A DNA stretch of 64,000 nt from Cristatella mucedo. Lineage: Eukaryota > Bryozoa > Phylactolaemata > Cristatellidae. The notes under the pieces were generated by a model that ran no database searches, was not told the origin of the DNA, and worked only from the letters and a program-made list of their open reading frames with translations. Of this stretch, positions 1 through 11,784 are shown one piece after another. Location of the stretch: NCBI GenBank assembly GCA_009760855.2, contig WPIO01000054.1:1549001-1613000 (forward strand), given 5' to 3'. Every line of letters starts with the position of its first letter. Position 1 is the stretch's first letter. A program made the position numbers and the translations under genes.

Positions 1-1117
1 ACAAATGACATACATTTTTTTCCTGTCATTTTGCTTTTCAGTAACTATGTAGATGCCCTCTTGTTACGCCTATTTAATACGTCGTGGCCGTGCTGTTTGA
101 GTGAAGGGGACAATTTTAAAGAAATGACATTGTCAGGAATTTGACCGGGCTACGACGGTTTGGCTCACTGTCGAGCAAAGACCATGACCACGTCGCATGC
201 GTTCAGAGCGTCGACACTAATATGGCTGAGCCAACTGTAGCGGTCGCATCTCTGACATGCCAACTATTTAGAGGCAGGGGATAGCTGCACGCTACGAAAC
301 ATGAGCGTCCGCACTCACGCTGAACAGCATGCCAACAGATCTAGATCTGATGCTTGCGTGGACAAACTTAAAAAGCAGCCCCTGTGGCGCAGCGATACAA
401 TATCGGCAGAAGCCGTAGCGCTGCTGCGGACTCGTCAATGACGCGCGTGCATCGTGGCGGCGGCGACGGTGGCGGCTTACAATTGACCCTCATGACCGTT
501 CCAGAGCCCGGCGTCACCGAAGTGCTCGATGCATGGCAGGTCCTGTCATCGGGCGAATACCGCACGATTGAGCAGCCACTGACACGCGATGCACAGGCGT
601 GGCAGCACTCCCGAATAGAGTCGGCCGGAAGCACGAGCTCTTGAGCTCTCGCCGCCGACCAATCGGCAGCGCCAGCGCAGACCAGCGAAAAGTTGCATCG
701 CATCAACCAATTGCTTGGCGAAGCATCTACAATGAAGGCAACGAACTGCACACGCCTCGCACTCATGCGAGCGTACGCTCTCAGCGCGACCGTAGCAGCG
801 TTCCAGCCGCTCTGCAGGAGTCGAAGGCTGGGCTGCCCTTAGCGGTGGCAACGCTGGCGCTCGCCAGTTTGGGCCGTTTGAGCATTTTACGCGCGCACAA
901 GGAGGCGACGGGCGCGTACGATTGAGCGTCGAAGGCTAATGCCGATTTTCATTGCAACTATTAGGTAATACAAGTTCTTAAATACTGTTAAAAGGTATTA
1001 TTATATGTTATTACATGTATTTTTTGCGGCTGAAATAATTACTACGCCTCTAAAGCGACGTGGTGCCAAGATTAAAATTGTAAGCTTCCGTTTAATTTTA
1101 AACACGCCAGCCGTCAT
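1..1117. other. Upstream sequence, no gene recognised
   Basis: Mixed-composition sequence. Short reading frames at 368-925 occur on both strands at once and show no family motif, so they look like chance frames in GC-rich DNA. No repeat family seen elsewhere in the window was recognised here. Confidence 0.5.
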
Positions 1118-1305
1118 TTTTAAATAAAATAAATAAATCCTAGCTGAATAAACAGCCTCTTTTTGTATAGCGACAGAAGAGCCTTTACGGCTGTCACCAC
1201 CGCTTGCAGCGGCGATAAAGGATCGCCTATCGCAGGAATCGAACCCACGACCTCGGGACCAAGACCGTGAAAGCAACCGCCTTAGCTAGTGTGCCATCAT
1301 TTTTG
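1118..1305 (-). mobile_element. SINE-A copy (tRNA-derived)
   Basis: Read on the minus strand, it starts near an A-box-like TGGCACACTAG, has a B box GGGTTCGATTCC, then the family body (gcgatcc...atcgcc...gccgtaaaggctcttctgtcgctata) and an A/T-rich tail of ATTT units at 1118-1135. It is nearly identical over the head to the plus-strand copy at 42108. The A and B boxes are the internal RNA polymerase III promoter typical of tRNA-derived SINEs. Confidence 0.8.
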
Positions 1306-3167
1306 CTTTGTTTTCCATACCGGTGCCGTAGTTTTAGGAGTTTTTTCTACCTCGACACGATGTGCCGTTCTAGTGCATCTCACCAAAAACTTTTTGAACG
1401 AATTGAGCTGAAAGCGTCGCAGATGGTTCTGACGCGGCGCGCTTGGCTGAATTCAGACATTGGAAGTGGTTCCGCCGGAGACCGGATGTTCGAATGCGCA
1501 TGGCAGTCACGTAAGCTGGCGGTAGCGGCTCCACAGCTGCGGTGCGGAGATGACCAGAGGAAGATGAGCCACTGCGACGGCGAGGTGGTTAGCAACAGCA
1601 ACCGCTCGCAATAGCCGACACTCGGCCGACACGCGTGCAATTGCGACGCCAGCTCGTTCGGCGTTAGTTACGCATAGTCGAGTCGTCCGACCGGGAGAAG
1701 AAGCTCTGTGTCTCGAGAGTCGAGCTGGCTCACGTCTTCATAGCAGCTAGATTGCGATCTAATCGTGAGGATAAACATTTTTCGGCGCTTTCGCTGGGTG
1801 CCAGAAGTCGAAATATGGCGCCAGAGGGCGCCAGGGGGATCCAGATTTCCCATTAATTCTGTTTCTCCTTCTTCCGTCGACTGACGCGCTCTCACCGCTT
1901 GCCGCCTTCGGTCATCTGCTATTTCCTCCCAAGAGTTACGCACCAATAAGTCTTCGCGGGTGCTTTTCTCACTGCAGCATCACGCTACGACTGGCTGGAA
2001 AAAACCGCTGCAGCTGCAGCCGGGCATGCCCGGACGGCGCACCGCAACCGGAAGCCCGCGTTGGCAAGGCAGCAGCGAAATAGAGTGCAGGAGAGCGGCT
2101 TCTTCAAGCGGCTCTTCGGAGGTCGTATGTGGAGAGGCTCGAGCGCCAGCCGAGTGCCAAGTGCCAAGTGCCAAGCCAGTGCCAAGGCCGACGACTCCTG
2201 GCAATGACGCCGACATTCCGACGCCGCGCGGCGCTCGAGCGATCGACGAAGTGTGAAGAAGCAGGAAAAGAAGACTCGCTGTGAGAAGCGTTCGCTGCCA
2301 AAGGTCGACAGCCGGAGGCCAGCTCGCAAGCGAGGTTGGCGCGACAGCGAGACGCAAAATAATAAAAACACGATTCCTTTGCATGGCGCCTACCTAAGGA
2401 GCACTTAATCTCCCTTCAGGCGCTTCGCATGCGCCACACAGCGCTTGCGCCCGCGACCTCGGCTGGAACGCGTTCGCGGGGCGAGATGAAAGCGAATTTC
2501 TTCGTCTCATGCGCCGCAGACGTAGATGTGTTTGGGCGCGCGCGGAGTGGTGGCGGCGGAGAGGAGAGGCGTCAGCCGGGCATCGGGCTCCCTCGTCCGA
2601 TGACGGCGCCAGGTGCTGCGGACGCCACCTGCGATGCTTCCTTCGAGCGGGTAGCAAGTTTCGGCAGCGGAAGAAATGGCGGCGGATTGCGCGAGTGCAG
2701 AGCTGGGCCCCTCGACGCGCCCGCGCGACGTCTGTGCGCGAGGCGAGACGCGGGCGATCGCTGGCTTCGGCAGATGGCGCGCGCGCGCGCGTCTCCTGCC
2801 GCTGCGAAGCGAGACGCGAGCGACGAATTGGCGACCGTTCGCTCGCACGCCGCGATCGAGCTTCGGGGCCACTGCCGACGAAACGAAATCGCTTCAGGCT
2901 TCCTCTTCCGCCGGGCGACGCGCCGGTTCGTCGGCTCCGTTTCCGCCTCCTTAATCTTCCCTCCGCCTCCCGGACCGCTCGCGCGGGCTTGCGGTCCGTG
3001 AAGAAAGAGCGACTCGCTAAAGCAACCTACGCGTAGGTTCTGATGCGCTCGCAGCACAAGTGCTTTCGGCAGACGCTCGCTAGGGCCCCGTTGGCGATGG
3101 GCTCGCTGTAATCGGCATTTGCGCTTCCGCCGGGGGACTTGAGCATAAGTTATATGAAAATGCTAGC
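1306..3167. other. GC-rich sequence, no gene recognised
   Basis: CpG-rich, especially 2390-3060, where many overlapping frames stay open on both strands. That is expected of composition and not evidence of coding. A short direct repeat of gtgccaa units lies at about 2152-2182. No domain or splice-bounded exon was recognised. Confidence 0.45.
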
Positions 3168-3335
3168 TTATTTAGCAGGCTCATTTTTGTGCGGCAGCCT
3201 AAGAGCCTCAACGACTCTCAGCACCGCTTGCAGTTGGCAATAAAGAATTGCCCACTGCAGGATTCGAACCCGCGACTTTGGTCGTGAAGAGCAAGCACCT
3301 TACCTCCTGGGCTACCAATGCCCCTGGAGCATACC
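3168..3335 (-). mobile_element. SINE-A copy, diverged
   Basis: On the minus strand the B box reads GGGTTCGAATCC (about 3262-3273), followed by the family's paired gcaa/ttgc segment and the agccgt-like motif in diverged form. It is older than the 1118 and 42108 copies judging by substitutions. Confidence 0.7.
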
Positions 3336-3399
3336 GCAAGTCTGTCGAACGTAGCCTGAAGGATAAAGCCGGAATACAGAGCGTAAAACTACTGCAACT

Positions 3400-4080
3400 C
3401 GGTGCTTTCTGGCCTACCGGCATATGCGATCAGGTGATTGCAGCTCGTGCAGAACTCCGCAGCTAGGCTTGTCTGTCGTGAGCGTCGCAGTTGCCACATT
3501 ACACCACTTCTCGCCGACCTGCACTGGCTACCAGTCAAGCAACGCATTGACTTCAAGGTTTTGTCGCTCACTTTTAGGTCCCTTCACTCTGTGGCTCCAG
3601 CCTATCTCTCCGATATACTCCCCCATCAGGCCAAGCAACGTACCACCCACTTTTCGGAATCCAACAGTCTACAAATACCTTGTACAAACCTTAAATCCTT
3701 TGGAGACCATGCATTTAGTTCGTATGCTCCCAAAGCCTGGAACTCACTCCCGACCTGCGTCAGAACATCCCCAGACTTGACCAAATTTAAAAAGAGCTTA
3801 AAAACACACCTATTTAGGATAGCATTTAGTGGGTCCCTGTGATTCGTCCTTCACGTGCTTATGCATGCTGACACTGTGCATGCTGCCACTAATCACATTT
3901 GCATGCTGACCCTGTGCATGTCACCCCTAACCATATTATTCATTTTGTTTGTTTATCAAGCATGATTTTACTCACCATTCAATTGCATTTCCCTTTGCAG
4001 CAAATGTAAAGCGCCTAGAGAGAGATTGAGTTCTCTGGGGGCGCTTGATCAAGTGCATCGTTATTATTATTATTATTATA
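3400..4080 (+). mobile_element. LINE-B 3' fragment
   Basis: The 3' part of an L2/CR1-like non-LTR retrotransposon. The frame at 3438-3842 encodes the post-RT region (AARLVCRERR, LLADLHWLPVKQRIDFK, APKAWNSLP), which in L2-type elements follows the polymerase core. It ends in the family's 3' UTR, the hairpin AGAGATTGAGTTCTCT at about 4020-4035 and a (TTA)n tail at 4062-4080. 5'-truncated. Confidence 0.88.
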
Positions 4081-4107
4081 AACGAAGCACTTTTTCACTC
4101 CACCTCT

Positions 4108-4440
4108 TGTGCTGCCACGTAATGAAATGCATCGACGTCTGTAACTCCGCGAAGCCATACCGACTAAGTGGATGTTACGCTGGAGAGTTTTTTTAACAGC
4201 TCACTCAGCGGCTTTTGATACGCATGCAGTGGCTGACAGACTTCATCTCACGCAGCAGAGAGGACGAGAGAAGCATGGCAGGGTCAGCTGGGCAGGGTCA
4301 GCTGGGCAGAAGAGGACGTGAGTGGAGTTTGTAGTAGCGGCTCAGCGCGGCTAGGAAGGACGTGCCTCAGTCGTCGGCAGGAGAGCAGATGTCGTAGCTT
4401 AGTAATTGCGGATGTGAGCTCCTCAGTCTAAGCCCTGCCT
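4108..4440 (-). mobile_element. LINE-A 3' fragment
   Basis: Minus-strand copy of the 3' UTR of LINE-A, recognised by shared blocks with 23305 and 30515 (gttacg..ggagagttttt, actcagcggcttt, cagacttcatctcacg). Within it a tandem duplication of gcagggtcagctgg occurs at about 4278-4306. Confidence 0.7.
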
Positions 4441-4938
4441 TGAACGCCTCGCTCAATTAAGCTCTGTACAAGCGCTTCGGTAGCCGGTCTCGTAAAAAAG
4501 AACCACTCGCGGCCTTTGAACGGCCTTTGAACCTTCGACGGCGGTCGAGCAAACCGCAGCCTCGCTTTCGCAGCGGCAGAAGCAGCGCCCCGGCGGCAAT
4601 CCCCCCCGCACCGCTTGCGAACGGGCAATATGTAGGATTGCCAGACCCGAAGATGAAGATGGAGAGCTCGCACTCCGCGCGGCCGAGGTCGTGCAGTGCG
4701 AGCTCTCCAGGCCGCGGAGGCACCTCCTGCAGCGCCCCCGCGGCCCACCGCTTCGCTTGCTCTGCGCAAGGTGGAGCGCGTCCGCGAGGCGAGCGCGAGT
4801 CGCTTTGAAGTGGCGCCCCCGCCGCAGCCGCCGCCGTTACCTGCGGCGATCGGCGGCGTCAGCAGAAGGGCGGCGACGACGAAGCTCAAAGCAGACATCG
4901 CAATCCTTCGGATGCGTCGTGGGTCGCGCGCGCGCGCA

Positions 4939-5038
4939 AGAGCGAGGGCAGCGAATCACCGCGGCTGCGGCGGCGTCTGCAGCGACGGAGAGCGAGGGCA
5001 GCGAATCACCGCGGCTGCGGCGGCGTCTGCAGCGACGG
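4939..5038. repeat. 50-bp tandem duplication
   Basis: Two almost identical head-to-tail copies of a 50-bp unit beginning gagcgagggcagcgaatcac and ending in gcagcgacgg. The near identity suggests a recent duplication. Confidence 0.9.
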
Positions 5039-5962
5039 CGCGTCACTGAGAAAATCCTCTCGGCGGCTAAGACGCATTGGCACTTTTAGTAACAAGATAC
5101 TTCGAGTGGCCGCGCTCCAACAGTGGCGGAGTCGCCTCCTCCGTGGCATGATCGATCTGGCCGCCGAGCGCTTTTCCAGCCGGGTGGCTGGAGAGCTCTC
5201 GGCGGCGCGCCGCCGATGCACATCCGGGCGGCTGCGCTCGACCGGTCGGCATTCGGCGGCGGCGCACGGCGGCGGCATTCTCCGCCGCCGTGCGCTGTCT
5301 CTTGGCCGCGGCGGCTCGAAGGGCCTCGCGCGGCCGGAGCGCAGCCGCCGACCGCTTCTATTGTTGGCTGCGATGCATAGCGATGTTGCTATGCTATGCA
5401 ATGTATTCAATTTTCAGCTGAGATGGAACTGCAGTTGATACTGCAAAGGCGGCTGCAGTTCCAGTTCCGACTGGACTTTCGGCCGCGATTTTCTTTCCCG
5501 AGCTCCCTTGCAGCCCTCGCAGCGCATCGGCGGCTGCACCGCGTTGCCTGCCAAGGGCGACGCGGTGACATACGAAGCAACTCGGAGCAACTCAGAGCAA
5601 CACGGAGCGGCCTGCCGGTCACTCTTATCGAGCCGCGTCCGGATGCTTCTCGCTCGCCTCGTAACGCGCACCGCGAAAGTGCGCTCGCTGTGTGGGACCC
5701 GCGAGCCAGGAAGCGCGCGCGGCCGCCGCCTGCCGCTGACGCCGCCGCGAAGCGAGGTTTGCACGCGATCTGCCGTCGCGATCCTCCGCGCGGAACGCAC
5801 GAGCACGAAGCTTTTGCAGATTTTCCGGGCTTTAGGCACTTTTTTGCTTGATTTACATTGAGGAAATCGCCTAAAACCGTTGAGGGTGCGGTCGGGATGC
5901 TCAGACGCATGGTGACTCCGCTCACTGGATCGCCGCGCCGAGTGGCGCCTCTCGTGCCTCTA

Positions 5963-5976
5963 GTAACCATGGCGAC
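5963..5976 (-). promoter_or_regulatory. Possible RFX X-box
   Basis: On the minus strand GTCGCCATGGTTAC, which fits the imperfect-palindrome X-box (GTNRCC..RGNAAC type) with two departures from the ideal GTTGCCATGGCAAC. It lies at the end of the CpG-rich block. A single motif match in GC-rich DNA is weak evidence of function. Confidence 0.3.
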
Positions 5977-6189
5977 ACCAGCAGCTCTGCAGCGGCCTCG
6001 GCGCGTGAGCTCGCTAAGTGCGCCATCACCGCTACGGTGCAGTTCGCGCTCGCTCGCTCGATTGCTACCGCGTTTCTTTTCGTTGCCCAGAGGAGGGCTG
6101 TTTGAGCTCCGGTTCGCCGGAAAATCTAAAAGCCGCTGCTAAACTTTGCCGCTGCAAATTACTGACAGGCAAACCCGAATGCACGCAAA

Positions 6190-6484
<295 letters not shown>

Positions 6485-6664
6485 TCTCGCGCTCTCTCAC
6501 GATGTGTCTCGTACCTGGCCCTCGGTTCAATCGCCAGCCTCTTGTCGTCTGAAGCTGATGGACTCTCCACCAGCTCAACGCTATCCGGTTACTCGACGCA
6601 GGCCAATCGATGCGAGAAAATCAGCCCACGCTGCAAGAAACTGATCGCGGCGGCACGCGGGAGG

Positions 6665-6724
6665 GGTTCTGCTTCTCACGTTATATATATATATATATAT
6701 ATATATAACGTGAGAAACAGAAAC
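6665..6724. repeat. Palindrome with (TA)n core
   Basis: Arms of about 18 bp (6665-6682 and 6707-6724, 16 of 18 paired, centred on TTCTCACGTT / AACGTGAGAA) flank a TA run of about 24 bp. It would fold into a single long hairpin. Confidence 0.85.
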
Positions 6725-6745
6725 ATGTCGTATGCCTCCAATTGA

Positions 6746-7405
<660 letters not shown>

Positions 7406-9160
7406 AGACTCTTCTTTCATAAAATACTGGCCCGAGAAATCCATGCAGACTGGGAGTTAAAATAAATCAGAAAACGTGCTGAGTTTTACAAAATCAGGGC
7501 CGAAATACTACCACAGGGTAAATTAGGAAGAATAAATAGATCTACCAAATTATGCATACTGCCACCTCGGTTATCCTACCAAGCTTAAAAAACGTGGAAA
7601 ACTACCTGGTTGGTGGTTTCAGGAGGATGCAGAAACAGTGCGGTTTTCGAAGGATAATTTTTGGCATCATAATTAGAACGTGGTAAATTAAGAATATTTG
7701 GATTTACTAGGCTCCTTCCTCTAAAAAAAATGCATCTGAGACGGCTCTGTCTGGAACTAGCTTGGGAGTTTTTACAATAATTAAGGTTAAATATTCCCGA
7801 TAAATTTTAAAGCTAGATTTATAAAGATACAAAACTATTTTTCTGCTTTAGAAAGCAAATACCCAAGATGCCGAAACCATTGCGACCAGCATGCGTTATA
7901 AAGGGTTCGACTAAAACCATGAGATAGTGGCTTCATTAAGTGCAAGCTTAGGGCAAAGCAAGAGAGCTAAAATCTAGGAAATAGCTTTAAAGAATGTTTT
8001 CATTTCTCGTTCGTCAGAAAGCACTGTTGGAACACGCTTTTCCTGGGCTGCTGCGGCATCGACTACTTGCAGCGGCGGAGCTAGGATCTTCATCTTGGGG
8101 GACGAGATCGGCAAGATTTTAGCACAAGATTTTAGAGCTAAAGGACCGGGGCAAGATTTTCAACTAGGCATGGCTAGATGCTCAATTAATGAGAGACTGT
8201 AGCGTGAAAAATCCTGGCGTTCATTCTACACGAACTCGGCGACTGCCCATTGAGATAAAGTAAAGCATACTCTTTTCGTTGGTGACCGTCGCATGGCGTA
8301 GTAATAGGGGCCCGCGCGCACGCCGCCCCGCTGTAGAGAGGAGGGGGGAGAGCGGTTGCAAATGTCCACTTATTTCAGGCACGCGTAAGGTCGAGTTTGA
8401 AATCGTAATTTTTTTCTGGAAAATGCGCGGTCAGTCGGATAGTTAGTGGGTGGACGGCCGGCCGAAGGCAACTGGGGTGACGAGCTTAATGCGCTTACAA
8501 TTATTAATTAATTATTAATTAATATGTATTGATATTAATAATTAATTAATATTAATATCGATATTGATTAACTAATTGCTCCATCTCCTTGTTTTCCCTT
8601 AAGATTATTAAGATATTTAAGATAATTAAGATTAATATTAATAATTAATTCATATTAACATTAGTATTTATTAATCAATTGCTCCATCTCCTTGTTTTTC
8701 TTTCGCCCAGCCGCAGACTAGTTGCGCCTCTACTGACCAAGCAAAGCCAATGTCGCAGCGCTTGCTCAAATTGGCATACAACTTTCCTTGTTAACTGAAA
8801 AAGTGCCCGACACGGTCGTTGCGATACATTTTTAGAAGATGCTCGATGCATGTTGTGCGCTTTTTACCTCGCAGCACTCCGATGGTGCTAAGAAATAATA
8901 CCCATCAAGAATGGCGATTATGCTTGGCAGCCTGAAATCGCCCCGGATGTTACACAACAAGATCAACATGCAGACTTTTGCATCCGGTAAGAAAAAGAAG
9001 GGAGTAGCATGGATGAATTGTTGCCAATATTGCTAGCTCATGCACCTCTTATGCTTTGGTGAAATTTCGTACATTGAGAGTTCGTAACGCGGAAATATCT
9101 GAGCTTAAATCTTAAACGCAATGTTGCGTAGATTTTTTGGGTCAGAGCTGTATTTTTTCT
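7406..9160. other. AT-richer non-coding stretch
   Basis: No reading frame of note. 8498-8690 is extremely AT-rich (attaat units) and contains two copies of a segment ending attgctccatctccttgttt (about 8574-8595 and 8680-8701), a diverged tandem duplication of about 106 bp. Nothing else recognised. Confidence 0.6.
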
Positions 9161-9327
9161 AGCTAGCAGCAATGAAAAATGGCGGGAAAACTACAGCCTT
9201 TCTGTGGAAGGAGAGATCGCCGACTGAGCTCGTGAGCGCGCGCGGTCACAAGGTCCCTCTGGCAGCTCTCCAAAACGCTAACTCGGCTTGTCGAAGCGGA
9301 AGTGCTAGCAGCGCAGAAGTCATGACC

Positions 9328-9445
9328 CGGGTGCTCGCTCCGACCAAGGTCGGGCCGAGGTCGTGGGCTCGAGTCCCGAGGCATATGTGAAGCACCTGAA
9401 TAGAGATCAAGTTCTCTTAGGGCGCCATACTAATAAATTAAATAT
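9328..9445 (+). mobile_element. SINE-B copy
   Basis: Has the family head (ggtgctcgctccgaccaagg), a B box GGCTCGAGTCCC and the 3' tail gcacctgaatagagatcaag..ttctcttagggcgcc. The tail resembles the LINE-B 3' end. The A-box half is less clear than in the 37405 copy. Confidence 0.75.
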
Positions 9446-9487
9446 TTATATATAAACTATCGAGAAAAGAATGTTTAACTAGTATAC

Positions 9488-10060
9488 ATACATTAGCCGG
9501 CGGTGCCCTGTCCTGCCGGGGTTGAGCGTGCTACCCGGGCCTCCCGGTTCAGGAACTGGGACCACACGGCTTCCGAGCCGGTAATGGCGTCGGAGACGCA
9601 GTGCCGCCTTAAAACCGTCCTCTCCGAGGGTGGGGCGCCGAGATCGGCCAGGCAAGCTTTATTGTTTGGCCACCAGCTACCGAGAGTCCCGACCACGAAG
9701 TGCCTCGCCACTGCCGACCGGTAGCCAGCGGTCAGGAAAGACCGGGCAATCGCTTCATATTTATCGGTCTTGTTACACGCCGCCACAATCAGAGCACTGT
9801 CCCTGCTATCGAATGGCACCGTCACATCCACAGTTACCAAATCGGTGCCGTTGTCGATGACCAGGTCCGGCTTGAGAGCCAGACCACCGGCAAGCGGGAG
9901 GGCGCGGCCCTCCCGACATTTAGTTGTGTGCGGTGGCCGGAAGAGCTCCGATTAGGCGGCCCGGAACCGGGTTGCGTCGGGCCGTAATTGTGTGCAGGGT
10001 CGGCGGGCACGTGGCTCAGCACGTGGCAAATGGTCTCTGCCTCCGTGCGGCACAGGCGGC
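9488..10060 (-). pseudogene. R2-superclade retrotransposon endonuclease remnant
   Basis: Minus-strand frame at 9493-9840, continuing upstream to about 9880, reads KPDLVIDN...VDVTVPF...K-KY, the layout of the PD-(D/E)XK restriction-like endonuclease found C-terminal in R2/NeSL/CRE-type non-LTR retrotransposons. Further upstream, in another frame (about 9960-10045), comes a knuckle-like segment LCRTEAETICHVLSH followed by AHNYG, matching the C..C....ET..H.L spacing before that endonuclease with some cysteines lost. The frame change shows that the copy is broken. Nothing of the polymerase is left. Confidence 0.65.
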
Positions 10061-10081
10061 TGTATATACGTACATATATAC

Positions 10082-10129
<48 letters not shown>

Positions 10130-10135
10130 TTGCAT
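10060..10135. repeat. TA/CA microsatellite
   Basis: Alternating tatacgtacatata and pure TA, directly abutting the endonuclease remnant. Confidence 0.9.
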
Positions 10136-10179
10136 ATACGTACTTATACTATACTATAATATGCTGCATATATACACGC

Positions 10180-10785
10180 TGAAAATGGCTGTGAATATGG
10201 CTGCAAGGCTAGTTTTCAAGTCCCAGAGGTTTGACCACGCGTATTCTCTGCTGAAAGAGTTAGGAAGGCTGTCGCTTGATCAACGAATACAGAGGAAAGT
10301 TCTTACGCTGACTCACGATGCCGCCACGGCGTGGCTCCTCCATACCTAGCTGAACTGTTGCACCGTTTTCAGCCCCATCGTGCCCAAAAGTCCTGTATGA
10401 ATTATAAATTGGCTGTTCCATTCCTCCGTTCAAAGACCGTTGGTGACAGAAGCTTTTGCTCTGAAGGTCCTAGACTGTAGAACTCGCTTCCACAATTCTT
10501 ACCCAACGACAAATACTCTCCGGCTGCCGACTATGGCTCATCCTTTTCAGCGGTCCTTAGCTGCTACTTCCATGCTACTCACTACCTCAACTGCTCTCCT
10601 GACTCCGCTATGCTTCCCATCGTCTCTTTGTTGCGCAAGATGTAGTCTGTTGGCTACCGAATGCGTACTGAAAGCCGCTTAGCCTGTGAGTGGGCTATAC
10701 AAAACCCTCCTGCGTAACACCCACATAGTATTTGCGGCCTTGTGCAGTTACAGACGGAGATACGTTTTATTACATTACAAATTTC
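10180..10785 (+). mobile_element. LINE-A 3' fragment
   Basis: Encodes, with frameshifts, the post-RT region (NMAARLVFKSQRFDHAYSLL...LTLTHDA) matching the fuller copy at 23305-24688. It ends with the 3' UTR and tail gagatacgttttattacatta (about 10757-10777). 5'-truncated and decayed. Confidence 0.82.
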
Positions 10786-11119
10786 GGGTGACAGCGTAGA
10801 GAGAAAGTTGGCTGCTGGAAAGCAATGCCCACCGTTTGAACAACCTCATGGTCCTCAGACTTTCTGCCATTTTAATGTTCATTTTAACTGTAAGAGTGCA
10901 TGTCGCAGCTACATATTCAACTTAGCTATTTATCTCCCGCGTGGTTCACTTTTTGACACTCGCCCTTTTTTGACCCTGGCTGTATCGCAACGTAGCAACT
11001 ATAAATCCGGCACAAAGGTTTCGAAATCAATTTAACGTCAGGTATGGAAAGACGAACTAACTGACGGACTAACTAACAAAGCTAGCCTGTGTGATCAATA
11101 TATGTTAAAACTTTATAAC
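10786..11119. other. No feature seen
   Basis: Unique-looking sequence. One open frame across the LINE-A tail has no recognisable motif. Confidence 0.5.
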
Positions 11120-11420
11120 AAATGACGGTACCCTAACCGGAGGAGCGCTGCCGTGCCGGTGCCGCGGGGCCACCTGCGACTCCCTGTTCAGGAACAGGGA
11201 GTCGCACGGCTTCCGACCCGAAAATGGCGTCTGGGACGCACAGCAGCCGCAACGCCGTCCGTTTCTTACGCGCGAAATGCCGAGTTCCGCCAGGCAGACT
11301 TCCTTCCGCCAGGCACACTTCCCTATCCTGCCACTAGCTACCCAGGACGCCGACCACGAAGGGCCGCAACCGCTGCCGACCGGTAGCCAGCAGTCAGGAA
11401 AGGCCGGGCTAGAGCCTCGG
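11120..11420 (-). pseudogene. Second R2-type endonuclease C-terminal remnant
   Basis: Minus-strand sequence parallels the last third of the 9488-10060 remnant (AI-GSEAV..., then a proline/alanine-rich end), including the shared segments gccgaccggtagccagc and gtcaggaaagrccggg. It holds only the C-terminal end and is frameshifted. Both copies lie on the same strand about 1.6 kb apart. Confidence 0.55.
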
Positions 11421-11784
11421 ACTTACCATATTGGTTCAAATGCCGTATATTTTGCATTTGGCCGATGCATATTTTGCATTTTTAACGTGCAGTGAATATA
11501 CTCTTAGCCCAGGGTTCAGCGCTGTGACTTTTGCGGCTTCACTCTATCGCGGTCTTTTCAAATATAGTTATCAACAAGTTGACTGAGGTAGCTAGAAAGA
11601 TCCAGCGCGCGCTCGGTTGTCTGAGTCAATTATGCATACTTGCATCACAGTTAAAATTAAAATTACTCTACGTACGGACTTTTTTAGGCCTATATATTCG
11701 AGCACACATGCAAATGCTTCAACGCCAGGCGCAGCCGCTCGACCAATCCTCGCGGGCAAAAACTTTCTCCCGGGATATCGAGTG
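11421..11784. other. No feature seen
   Basis: Unremarkable sequence between the endonuclease remnant and a LINE-B copy. Confidence 0.5.

Larger units (their letters stand above)
4441..6185. other. CpG-rich block without recognised exons
   Basis: Very GC-rich, with overlapping open frames on both strands that share no family motif. It could be a CpG island or the 5' region of a gene lying outside the window on the minus strand. I see no splice-bounded coding exon. Confidence 0.45.
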
